Source: Streptomyces decoyicus
Lineage (GTDB): Bacteria > Actinomycetota > Actinomycetes > Streptomycetales > Streptomycetaceae
Direction of reading: 5' to 3'
DNA length: 64,000 bases
NCBI RefSeq assembly: GCF_019880305.1
Contig: NZ_CP082301.1
Coordinates: forward strand, 2,294,001 to 2,358,000
Each line of letters begins with the position of its first letter. Position 1 is the stretch's first letter. Below the pieces are notes generated by a model. The model searched no databases, had not been told where the DNA came from, and saw only the letters and a program-made list of their open reading frames with translations. Below, one piece after another: positions 52,275 through 60,270 of the stretch. The position numbers were made by a program, and so were the translations under genes.

Positions 52275-53636
52275 GTGGATGTGACTCTCCTCGGCACCGG
52301 CGCCCCTCAGGGGCTGCCGCGGCCCGGCTGCCCGTGTGCCGCCTGCGCGACCGCCGTCGGCGACGAGGCGCGGGCGGCGACCGCGCTGCTCGTCGACGGT
52401 GCGCTGATGATCGATCTGACGCCCGGACCGGCTTTCGCGGCCGCCCGCGCCGGGCAGTCGCTGACGGGTGTCCGCCAGGTGCTGCTCTCGCATCCGCACG
52501 ACGGTCCGGTGATGGAGGTGCCTGCCGGGCTGCCGCAGCCGGGCCGGGTCGCGGACGGGCGGGAGCTGGCGCTGCTCGACGGACACCGGGTGCGGGCGGT
52601 CGCGGTGGACATCCCGGGTACCGGCTACGAGATCTCCGGCGCCACGGGCGAGCGGCTGCTGTATCTGCCGCCGGGCGCGGCCCCGGCCGGGCCGGTCAAC
52701 GGGAACGGCCGCACGGCGGGCGGCGGGGGCGGCACCGGCCCCTACGACCTGGTGCTGCTCGACGTACTGGAGCGGCCCGATGCGCTGGCGAAGCTGCGGG
52801 CGAGCGGGGCGGCCGACGCGGCGACGGATGTGGTCGCGGTGCACATCGACCACGACGTGCCGCCGGGGCCCGAGCTGCACCGCCGGCTGGCGGCGGTGGG
52901 AGCCCGTGCGGTGCCCGACGGCAGCACGCTGGTGGTCGGCGAGTTCCATGCGGTGCCGGATCTGCCGCGGCGGACGCTGGTGCTGGGCGGGGCGCGCAGC
53001 GGGAAGTCGGTGGAGGCGGAGCGGCGGCTCGCGGCCTTTCCCGACGTGGTGTACGTGGCCACCGGGGGGACCCGGGACGGCGACCAGGACTGGGCGCAGC
53101 GGGTCTCGCTGCACCGTGAGCGGCGCCCCGGCAGCTGGCGCACGGTCGAGACCTGCGATCTGGTGCCGCTCCTGGAGGCCGGGAGGCCGGGTGCGGACGC
53201 CGGGAGGCCGGGTGCGGACGCCGGGAGGCCGGGTGCGGACGCCGAGGCGCGGGGCACGGAAGCCGGGGGGCCGGGCCTCGACGCCGAGGGGCCCGGCGCC
53301 GGCCGGGCGGGCGAGACATCGCCGCTGCTCATCGACTGTCTGGCGCTGTGGCTGACGCATGTCATGGACGAGGTCGGGGCGTGGGACGACGCGACCTGGG
53401 AGGCCGGTGGCCGGCGGGCGCTGCGGGAGCGGACCGATGCGCTGGTGGCGGCGGTGCGCCACACGCCCCGGACCGTGGTGGCGGTGAGCAACGAGGTCGG
53501 ATCCGGCGTCGTCCCCGCGACTGCGGCGGGCCGCCGGTTCCGTGACGAACTGGGGCGGCTGAACGCGGCGTTCGGCGCGGAGTGCGAGCAGCTGCTGCTG
53601 GTCGTCGCGGGCCAGGCGCTTGCGCTGCGTGGATGA
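52275..53636 (+). CDS. cobU: fusion of a degenerate metallo-beta-lactamase-like domain and CobU
   Basis: A 453-residue bifunctional chain. Residues 1-235 follow a beta-lactamase-fold phosphodiesterase pattern (VTLLGTGAPQGLPRPGCPCAAC; LLSHPHDG in place of HxHxDH; VAVHIDHDVPP), so the metal site is incomplete. Residues 236-453 are adenosylcobinamide kinase/guanylyltransferase: GGARSGKS P-loop, YVATGGTRDGDQDW, HRERRPGSWRTVE, LIDCLALWLTH, VSNEVGSGVVP. It phosphorylates and then GMP-caps cobinamide in cobalamin synthesis. A three-copy GRPGADA repeat interrupts the CobU part. GTG 52275 was chosen on family fit. Confidence 0.87.
   Translation: MDVTLLGTGAPQGLPRPGCPCAACATAVGDEARAATALLVDGALMIDLTPGPAFAAARAGQSLTGVRQVLLSHPHDGPVMEVPAGLPQPGRVADGRELALLDGHRVRAVAVDIPGTGYEISGATGERLLYLPPGAAPAGPVNGNGRTAGGGGGTGPYDLVLLDVLERPDALAKLRASGAADAATDVVAVHIDHDVPPGPELHRRLAAVGARAVPDGSTLVVGEFHAVPDLPRRTLVLGGARSGKSVEAERRLAAFPDVVYVATGGTRDGDQDWAQRVSLHRERRPGSWRTVETCDLVPLLEAGRPGADAGRPGADAGRPGADAEARGTEAGGPGLDAEGPGAGRAGETSPLLIDCLALWLTHVMDEVGAWDDATWEAGGRRALRERTDALVAAVRHTPRTVVAVSNEVGSGVVPATAAGRRFRDELGRLNAAFGAECEQLLLVVAGQALALRG
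53178..53240 (+). repeat. 21-bp coding tandem repeat in cobU
   Basis: Three exact or near-exact copies of a 21-mer starting GCCGGGAGGCCGGGTGCGGA encode AGRPGAD x3 inside the CobU domain. Confidence 0.9.
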
Positions 53637-53880
53637 CGGAGGCCCGCTGGGGCCCGTGACCGCTGCGCTGCGTGGATGACGGAGGCCCGCTGGGGCCCGT
53701 GTCCGCTGCGCTGCGTGGATGACGGAGGCCCGCTGGGGCCCGTGTCCGCTGCGCTGCGTGGATGACGGAGGCCCGCTGGGGCCCGTGTCCGCTGCGCTGC
53801 GTGGATGACGGAGGCCCGGTGGGGCCCGTGTCCGCTGCGCTGCGTGGATGACGGAGGCCCGGTGGGGCCCGTGTCCGCTT
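53618..53880. repeat. 43-bp tandem repeat overlapping the cobU stop
   Basis: Six head-to-tail copies at a strict 43-bp period; the shared GTGGATGACGGA starts at 53629, 53672, 53715, 53758, 53801 and 53844. The first copy encodes the last residues ALRG and the stop of the fusion protein. Copies 1-4 read GGCCCGCTGGGGCC and copies 5-6 GGCCCGGTGGGGCC, each a small hairpin. Confidence 0.95.
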
Positions 53881-53913
53881 GCCCGGCGGCGCGGCACCGG
53901 GTGCTCTTGACCC

Positions 53914-54663
53914 GTGACCGAATCCGAGCGGACCGAATCCGAAACGCCGGCCGGGTGGGAAGCCGGGCCCGCCCGGGAGCCGGGCGCGCGCGGGCGGCGT
54001 TTCGACGCGGCCGTACGCGCCTATCTGGAGCGGCGTCCGGAGGCGACGGTGGTCGCGCTCGGCGAGGGGCTCGGGACCGGTTTCTGGCGGCTGGACAACG
54101 GGCGGCTGAACTGGCTGACGGTGGTGCCGCCGGAGACCGCCGCGGTGCGCCGGATACTGCTGCCGGACAGCGCCCGGCGGCGTACCGTCGCCCGCGCGGT
54201 GACCGATCACGGCTGGCTGGACGCGGTACGGGAGCCGGGGCGCGGGGTCATCGTGACGGCGCCGGGGGTGCTGATGCGGCTGCCGCCGCCCGCGGTCCGC
54301 GCGCTGCTGGCGGCCTGTGCGGAGCGGTTTCCCGGTGGTGCGCTGGTCTTTGACGCACCGCCACGGCGGGCGACCGCGCGGGCCCGGTGGGCCGGTGGGG
54401 CCGGCGGCCGGTGGCCGGCGCCGGTGCGCTGGGCGCTGGACCGTGCCCAACTGCCGCGGGTGGCCGGTGCGCACCCGGGCATCGTCGCGGTCCGCGAAGT
54501 CGGCCCGCCGCCGGCGTCGCCGCAGCGGACGGCGCCGGGCGGTCTGCCGGCCCGGCTCCTGTGGCCGGTGCGCCGCGTACCGGTGCTGGGCGCGCTGACG
54601 CCGCTGGTGTGCGAGGTGCGCTTCGCGCCGGCCGGTTCCCCCGGGGCGCCTCGTCAGCCGTGA
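53914..54663 (+). CDS. leucine-carboxyl-methyltransferase (PPM1/Tcmp)-like protein
   Basis: A 249-residue class I methyltransferase-like protein. FDAAVRAYLERRPEATVVALGEGLGTGFWRLDNG is the family's SAM-binding opening, followed by WLTVVPPETAAVRR and GGALVFDAPPRR. The GTG at 53914 lacks a strong ribosome site. It sits between cobU and cobT, so it may ride in the cobalamin unit, but it could equally have a polyketide-type O-methylation role. Confidence 0.75.
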   Translation: MTESERTESETPAGWEAGPAREPGARGRRFDAAVRAYLERRPEATVVALGEGLGTGFWRLDNGRLNWLTVVPPETAAVRRILLPDSARRRTVARAVTDHGWLDAVREPGRGVIVTAPGVLMRLPPPAVRALLAACAERFPGGALVFDAPPRRATARARWAGGAGGRWPAPVRWALDRAQLPRVAGAHPGIVAVREVGPPPASPQRTAPGGLPARLLWPVRRVPVLGALTPLVCEVRFAPAGSPGAPRQP

Positions 54664-54684
54664 GTTGACGGTAATCTGCGCCCA

Positions 54685-55731
54685 ATGAGCGCCCTGAACC
54701 TCGATGACTTCGCCCACCTGATCGAGCGCCCCGACGGCGGTGTGCGCCGTGACGCCGAGGAGCGGCGGGCACGGCTGGCCGTGCCGCCGGGTGCGCTCGG
54801 CCGCCTCGACGAGCTGGGCGAGTGGTTGGCCGCCGCGCAGCAGCAGGTCCCGGTACGGCCCGTCGGACGCCCGCGGGTGCTGCTGTTCGCGGGCGATCAC
54901 GGGGTGGCGGAGCTGGGGGTGTCGGCCCGGCCGGCCGGCGGCACCAGGGATCTCGTACGGGCCGTGCTGGACGGGTCGAGCCCGGCCGCGGTGCTGGCCC
55001 GTGGCGCCGGGGCGCAGCTGCGGGTGGTGGATCTGTCCGTGGACTGCGACCCGGAGGAGCTGCCGGAGGACGTCACCCGGCACCGGGTGCGGCGCGGTTC
55101 AGGACGGATCGACATCGAGGACGCGCTGACGGCCGAGGAGGCCGAGGCGGCGTTCCGGGCCGGGATGGCCGTCGCGGACGAGGAGGCGGACGCCGGGACC
55201 GACCTGGTGGTGCTGGGCGATCTGAGCGTCGGCGGGACGACGGCGGCGAGCACGTTGATCGCCGCGCTGTGCGGGACGGACGCCTCGGTGGTCACCGGGC
55301 GGGGCGGGGCCCCGATCGACGATCTGGCCTGGATGCGCAAGTGCGCGGCGATCCGCGACGCGCTGCGGCGGGCCCGTCCGGTGCTCGGCGACCAGCTGGA
55401 GCTGCTGGCCACGGTCGGCGGCGCGGACCTGACCGCCATGACCGGCTTCCTGCTCCAGAGTGCGGTGCGCCGTACGCCGGTGATCCTGGACGGGGTGGTC
55501 TCGGCGGCCTGTGCGCTGGTGGCGCAGCGGGTGGCGTTCCGGGCGCCGGACTGGTGGGTGGCCGGGCAGGCGAGCGGGGAGCCGGCGCAGGCCAAGGCGC
55601 TGGACCGGATCGCACTCAACCCTCTGCTCGACCACGGCGTCACTGCTGGAGAGGGGACGGGGGCGCTGCTGGCCCTGCCATTGGTGCAGGCGGCCGCGGC
55701 CCTGGCGGCAGAACTGCCCGTACGCGACTGA
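54685..55731 (+). CDS. cobT: nicotinate-nucleotide-dimethylbenzimidazole phosphoribosyltransferase
   Basis: Activates the lower ligand of cobalamin to alpha-ribazole phosphate. The 348-residue protein has RARLAVPPGALGRLDELG, VLLFAGDHGVAELGVS, VLGDLSVGGTTAAS and the catalytic Glu in DHGVTAGEGTGALLALP. It lies 21 nt after the methyltransferase-like gene on the same strand, giving a cobU-x-cobT run that resumes with cobS about 3.5 kb on. Confidence 0.95.
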   Translation: MSALNLDDFAHLIERPDGGVRRDAEERRARLAVPPGALGRLDELGEWLAAAQQQVPVRPVGRPRVLLFAGDHGVAELGVSARPAGGTRDLVRAVLDGSSPAAVLARGAGAQLRVVDLSVDCDPEELPEDVTRHRVRRGSGRIDIEDALTAEEAEAAFRAGMAVADEEADAGTDLVVLGDLSVGGTTAASTLIAALCGTDASVVTGRGGAPIDDLAWMRKCAAIRDALRRARPVLGDQLELLATVGGADLTAMTGFLLQSAVRRTPVILDGVVSAACALVAQRVAFRAPDWWVAGQASGEPAQAKALDRIALNPLLDHGVTAGEGTGALLALPLVQAAAALAAELPVRD

Positions 55732-55868
55732 CCCGGCACCGGCCCGGCCGGCCGTCGTACGCAGCGACCGGATGAGCGCCCGCCGGGCGCTCATCACTTC
55801 ACGCCCGCACCGGACCACCGGCGGCGCCCCATAAGATCACGCTTTACACGTTTTATGGGAGACATCGC

Positions 55869-57635
55869 TTGAGTCCGGACGAAGACCGCCCTCGCGGCAC
55901 GTGGTCACAGCGTGGTGCCGCATTCGGCATCTGGTATCTGCGCACGGTCACCTTCATCAATTTGCTGAGCGCGGTATGGGTGTCGTTCGGCAATGACATC
56001 CGTCGGCACAACATCGCGGAATTCTTCACTCCGTACCTGCTGACGGCGGGGTTCGCCTCCGGCGCCTTCTCGCTCTTCCTGTCGGTGACCCTGCGGCGGC
56101 GCAAGCGGGCGTCCTGGATTTTGAATCTGGTGCTGTCCGGGCTGCTGGCGCTGCTCTTCGGATTCGGGATGGTGGCGGCCCCGGAGTTCCGCGGACATGT
56201 GCAGAACTGGGTGTCGCTGGTATTGACCGTGCTGTTCGCCGCCGCGCTGGTGGTCGGGCGGCGCGAGTTCTCGGCTAAGGGTGACCGCGCGAACCCGAAA
56301 CTGGCGGCGACGGTCGCGGCGGGCGGTCTGCTGATCGCCTCGCTGCTGGCGGCGCTGCTGGTGACCGTCACCAACACCGCCGGGGACGGTTCCTCGACAT
56401 TCGTGCAGCGCTGGCGCTACGGCCTGATGCGGCTGGTGTCGCTGGCCGCCGACGACCGTGCGTTCCCGGAGATCGCCACCCCGAACTGGGTCAATGTGGC
56501 GATCAACGTGCTCAGCACGCTGCTGCTGGTCGCGGTCCTGTGGGCGGCGTTCCGGTCCGTGCGCAGCACCGACCCGATCACCGAGGAGGACGAGGAGCGG
56601 CTGCGCGCCCTGCTGGCGCGGCACGGCGACCGCGATTCGCTGGGCTACTTCGCGCTGCGCCGCGACAAGAGCGTGCTCTTCTCCCCCAGCGGCAAGGCGG
56701 CGGTCACCTACCGCGTGGTGGGCGGGGTGTCGCTGGCCTCCGGCGATCCGCTGGGCGACCCCGAGGCCTGGCCCGGGGCGATCGAGGTGTGGCTGGCCGA
56801 GGCACGGGAGCACGGCTGGGCCCCTGCGGTGATGGGCGCCGGCGAGGAGGGCGGCACGATCTACGCCCGGCACGGCCTGGACGCCCTGGAGCTCGGCGAC
56901 GAAGCGATCGTGGACACCGGGGAGTTCACCCTCGACGGCCGGGCGATGCGCACCGTGCGGCAGGCCTACAACCGCATCAAGCGGGCCGGCTACACGGTCA
57001 CCATCCGGCGCCACGAGGACATCCCGGCACCGGAGATGGCGCACCTGCTGCGGCTGGCCGACGACTGGCGCGACGGGGAGACCGAGCGCGGCTTCTCGAT
57101 GGCGCTGGGCCGGCTCGGCGACCCGGGGGACGGGCGCTGCGTGATGCTCGAATGCCGGGACGGCGGGACGGACGGGGAGGAGGGCGAGCTGCGGGCGCTG
57201 CTCAGCTTCGTTCCCTGGGGCGAGAAGGGCCTTTCGCTGGATCTGATGCGGCGGGACCGGAACTCCGAGAACGGCCTGATGGAGTTCATGGTGCTGGAGT
57301 TGATCCAGCGGGCGAAAGAGGTGGAGATCACTCAGCTCTCGCTCAACTTCGCGATGTTCCGTTCCGTCTTCGAACGTGGATCGCGACTCGGCGCGGGCCC
57401 GGTGCTGCGCCTGTGGCGCTCGCTGCTCAGCTTCTTCTCCAGGTGGTGGCAGATCGAATCGCTCTATCGCGCCAATGCGAAATACCGGCCGATCTGGGAA
57501 CCGCGGTACATGCTCTTCGAAAAGAGCACCGATTTGCTGCGCATCGGAATCGCCGCCGGCCGTGCGGAAGGCTTTCTGGAAGCGCCGGGTCTGCCCAAGT
57601 GGCTGAACCGCAAGCACCTGGAGAACGTGAGATGA
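55869..57635 (+). CDS. MprF/LysX-like phosphatidylglycerol aminoacyltransferase (DUF2156)
   Basis: A 588-residue protein. About six N-terminal helices (20-245) are followed by a cytosolic GNAT-fold DUF2156 domain (about 250-570) with FALRRDKSVLFSPSGKAAVTYRVVGG, GSGDPLGDP-like and a C-terminal YRFNAKYRP-like end (SLYRANAKYRPIWEPRYM). It would attach a tRNA-borne amino acid to phosphatidylglycerol, lowering surface charge and aiding cationic-peptide resistance. It has fewer helices than full MprF, so flipping capacity is uncertain. A TTG start at 55869 follows GGGAGA. Confidence 0.88.
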   Translation: MSPDEDRPRGTWSQRGAAFGIWYLRTVTFINLLSAVWVSFGNDIRRHNIAEFFTPYLLTAGFASGAFSLFLSVTLRRRKRASWILNLVLSGLLALLFGFGMVAAPEFRGHVQNWVSLVLTVLFAAALVVGRREFSAKGDRANPKLAATVAAGGLLIASLLAALLVTVTNTAGDGSSTFVQRWRYGLMRLVSLAADDRAFPEIATPNWVNVAINVLSTLLLVAVLWAAFRSVRSTDPITEEDEERLRALLARHGDRDSLGYFALRRDKSVLFSPSGKAAVTYRVVGGVSLASGDPLGDPEAWPGAIEVWLAEAREHGWAPAVMGAGEEGGTIYARHGLDALELGDEAIVDTGEFTLDGRAMRTVRQAYNRIKRAGYTVTIRRHEDIPAPEMAHLLRLADDWRDGETERGFSMALGRLGDPGDGRCVMLECRDGGTDGEEGELRALLSFVPWGEKGLSLDLMRRDRNSENGLMEFMVLELIQRAKEVEITQLSLNFAMFRSVFERGSRLGAGPVLRLWRSLLSFFSRWWQIESLYRANAKYRPIWEPRYMLFEKSTDLLRIGIAAGRAEGFLEAPGLPKWLNRKHLENVR

Positions 57636-58456
57636 GCTCTGCTGGGGCGGGGCGGCGGGAGGGACCTGTGCCGGGGCGGCGGGAGGGGCCTGTGCCAGGG
57701 CGGCGGGAGGGGCCTGTGCCAGGGCGGCGGGAGGTATCCGCGCCGGGGCGGCGGGAGGCACCCGCCCTGCGTCGCTTCGCGCGTGCCGAGTGGGGCCCGC
57801 TCCTGCGGACGGTGCGCTCCTCGCTGGTCACGGACAGGCTGCGGGCGATTCCGCTGACACTCACCGCGGTGTGTCTGACCCTGGCGCTCCAGTTCGTGCA
57901 GAACCAGGCCTGGGGCTATCGGACGGTCCAGAACATCGGCTCCGTACAGGCCTATGAGCATCTGTGGGTGGCGCTGCTGCGCACCCCGCTGTCGCTGTTC
58001 GTACCGGCGCTGGACCTTCCGGTGTGGGGGGCGCTGGCGCAGATCCTGGTGGTCTTCGGGATCGCGGAGATCTGTGTGGGCTGGCGGCAGACGCTGGTGG
58101 TCGCCTACGTCGCCACGCTCGCCGGGACCATGTACGCCCGGATCGGCATCTGGATCGGCCCGGTGAGCCCCGTCGGGCTGCCCGACTCGGACAAGTACGT
58201 CATCGACACCGGGCCGTCGGCGGCCGTGGTGGGGCTGGCGGTGTTCGTGTGCTGGCGTTATCGCGCGTGGTTCACCTGTGCCCTCGTCGCCGTGGCGATG
58301 GTCGTCGAGGTGGTGTCCATCAAGAACAACCTGGCGGGCAAGGAGCATGTCGCGGCGGTGCTGGCGGTGCTGGCCGTGTGTGCGCTGGGAGAGGTGTGGC
58401 GGCCGCGCAAGCCGCGCGGCGACCGGCACGTCAGCGGCTGGGGGCACCCCCGATGA
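57632..58456 (+). CDS. rhomboid-like membrane protein with repetitive N-terminus
   Basis: A 274-residue protein whose ATG overlaps the preceding stop by 4 bp. The N-terminus is a basic eight-residue repeat (GRREGPVP, copies through about residue 46). Six hydrophobic helices follow. The late segment DTGPSAAVVGL and a His in EHVAAVLAV sit where rhomboids keep their Ser and His, so activity is possible, though the sequence is divergent. Coupling suggests a role with the lipid aminoacyltransferase. Confidence 0.78.
   Translation: MSSAGAGRREGPVPGRREGPVPGRREGPVPGRREVSAPGRREAPALRRFARAEWGPLLRTVRSSLVTDRLRAIPLTLTAVCLTLALQFVQNQAWGYRTVQNIGSVQAYEHLWVALLRTPLSLFVPALDLPVWGALAQILVVFGIAEICVGWRQTLVVAYVATLAGTMYARIGIWIGPVSPVGLPDSDKYVIDTGPSAAVVGLAVFVCWRYRAWFTCALVAVAMVVEVVSIKNNLAGKEHVAAVLAVLAVCALGEVWRPRKPRGDRHVSGWGHPR
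57650..57769 (+). repeat. 24-bp coding tandem repeat (GRREGPVP)
   Basis: Three near-exact and two diverged 24-bp units encode an Arg-rich cytoplasmic tail at the start of the rhomboid-like protein. Confidence 0.88.
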
Positions 58457-59168
58457 CGTGCTCGACCTTGCGGCGCAGCGCCGACCAGCGACGGTCGTGA
58501 CGGTAGGCGCGGACCCGGGCACGGGCCCGCGCCTTCGCGCGTGTGCGGTAGAAGCGTCTGGCCCAGGGCGAGTTCGGCCGGGCCAGCCGGATCGCGCCGA
58601 AGAGCGCGACGAACGGCACGAAGACCCCGATGACCGCGATCCGGCCCTTGCCCTTGGTGAGCGCGACGAGCGCGAAGAGGAAGTTGACGGCCACGGTCCG
58701 CACGACCGTGAAGCGGTCGGTGCTCTCCCCCGGGCCGATGTCATTGACGCCGAACGGCAGGAAGCCGGCCAGGATCAGGGCCACCAGGGCGACGGTGAGG
58801 ATGACGATCTCGACGCTCTTGGTCCCCTCCTCGGTCCAGTACACGTCGTCGAGGTGGAGGACCAGCGCGAACTCGTCCAGGACGAGGCCCACACCCACGC
58901 CGAAGAGCACCGCCGCGGCACCCGCGCCGAAACCGCTCCGGCCGCCCCCGATGGCGATGAAGCCCCCGACGACCATCAGGATCACTCCGGGCACGACGTG
59001 GTGGACGTGGACGCCGCCGGGAGTGATGTCGCGGAAGGGGCCCTTGCCCGCGCGGATGAGCCGGGTGACGGCCCGGGTCACGAGGAACGTCAGCACGAAC
59101 GAGACGAGGGCCAGCAGCAGCGGCAGCTTCCCCGGCTCGACGATATTGCGGTACCACCAGTGGCCCAT
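58431..59168 (-). CDS. conserved integral membrane protein, function unknown
   Basis: A 245-residue protein with about six helices. Conserved-looking polar stretches are ITPGGVHVHHVVPG (three His) and VLDEFALVLHLDDVYW, which could bind metal. The tail is Arg/Ala-rich and basic. ATG 59166-59168. Its last 26 bp overlap the end of the rhomboid-like gene, which is read in the opposite direction. I recognise the actinobacterial family type but no function. Confidence 0.8.
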   Translation of the reverse strand: MGHWWYRNIVEPGKLPLLLALVSFVLTFLVTRAVTRLIRAGKGPFRDITPGGVHVHHVVPGVILMVVGGFIAIGGGRSGFGAGAAAVLFGVGVGLVLDEFALVLHLDDVYWTEEGTKSVEIVILTVALVALILAGFLPFGVNDIGPGESTDRFTVVRTVAVNFLFALVALTKGKGRIAVIGVFVPFVALFGAIRLARPNSPWARRFYRTRAKARARARVRAYRHDRRWSALRRKVEHVIGGAPSR

Positions 59169-59276
59169 CCCGCACGCTCCCGTATGTCGCGTAAGGACAC
59201 CTCACCACCATTAGGCCCTGTTTCGGCGGCCAGGACCGGCAGCCAAACGCGTGGGACGCCCGGATAGCCTGCCGCG

Positions 59277-60071
59277 GTGACCGACTCCCCCGCTCCCCCG
59301 GCCCCCTCCGACGCCCTGCGCTTCGCCTTCGGGACGCTGACCGTGCTGCCGGTACGCGTCACCCGCTGGGACCGGGAGGCGGCGCGCGGCGGAATGCTCT
59401 GCGCGCCGCTGGCCGGACTGGTCGTCGGGCTGTGTGCGGCCGCGCTCGGCGCGGCGCTGCTGCTGCTCGGCGGCGGTCCGCTGCTCGCCGCGGTCGCCAC
59501 CGCCGTGGTGCCCGCCGTGCTCACCCGCGGACTGCATCTGGACGGGCTCGCCGACACCGCCGACGGCCTGGGCAGCGCCAAGCCCGCCGAGGCGGCGCTG
59601 CGCATCATGAAGCAGTCCGACATCGGCCCGTTCGGGGTCATCACGCTGCTGTTCGCCCTGCTGGCACAGGTGGCCGCGCTCGACCAGCTGTATGCGGACG
59701 GCTGGGCACCCGCCGCCGTCGCGGCGGTCGTTGCGGCGGTCACCGCCCGCTGCGCCCTGACCCTCGCCTCCCGCGCGGGGGTGCCGGCCGCCCGCCCGGA
59801 GGGACTTGGCGCGGCGGTCGCGGGCACCGTCCCGGTGCGGGCGGCGCTGCTGTGCACGGCGCTGGTGGCCGCCGGATGCACGGCCGCCGGCGCCGCCTTC
59901 GGCCCGTACGGCGCGCTGCACGCCGGGCTCGCGGCGCTGCTCGGCCTCGGGCTGGGCGAACTGCTGCTGCGGCACTGCCGGCGGCGGTTCGGCGGGGTGA
60001 CCGGCGATGTGTTCGGCGCGCTCGCGGAGGGCGCCGGGCTCACGGCGCTGGTCGCGATGAGTCTCGGATAG
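59277..60071 (+). CDS. cobS: adenosylcobinamide-GDP ribazoletransferase (cobalamin synthase)
   Basis: The last nucleotide-loop step, joining adenosylcobinamide-GDP to alpha-ribazole phosphate at the membrane. The 264-residue protein has FGTLTVLPVRV at the start, then LTRGLHLDGLADTADGLG (the acidic DGXXDXXDG motif), MKQSDIGPFGV, and several helices to the end. GTG 59277 lies in a weak context. It is separated from cobT by the MprF-like and rhomboid-like genes. Confidence 0.95.
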   Translation: MTDSPAPPAPSDALRFAFGTLTVLPVRVTRWDREAARGGMLCAPLAGLVVGLCAAALGAALLLLGGGPLLAAVATAVVPAVLTRGLHLDGLADTADGLGSAKPAEAALRIMKQSDIGPFGVITLLFALLAQVAALDQLYADGWAPAAVAAVVAAVTARCALTLASRAGVPAARPEGLGAAVAGTVPVRAALLCTALVAAGCTAAGAAFGPYGALHAGLAALLGLGLGELLLRHCRRRFGGVTGDVFGALAEGAGLTALVAMSLG

Positions 60072-60270
60072 CGCCCGAGCGCTCCCCTTCCGTCCGCCCA
60101 ACTCGCCTGCAAAGAAATCGAGTTGAGGCGGAACGCCGACAACTGCCGAGGCCCCGTTATGTGCCGGTGTGGTATTGGACGGGCCTTGCGGCGCCGCCGA
60201 GCGTAGGCTCGGCCGCAGCAGCGCGCTGCGCGCAGACGGATTCCCCGGACGGAACAGGACCTTTATCACC

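Noticed and set aside
53618..53880. CRISPR array
   Set aside because: The 43-bp units follow each other directly with no unique spacers, and no cas genes are in the window.
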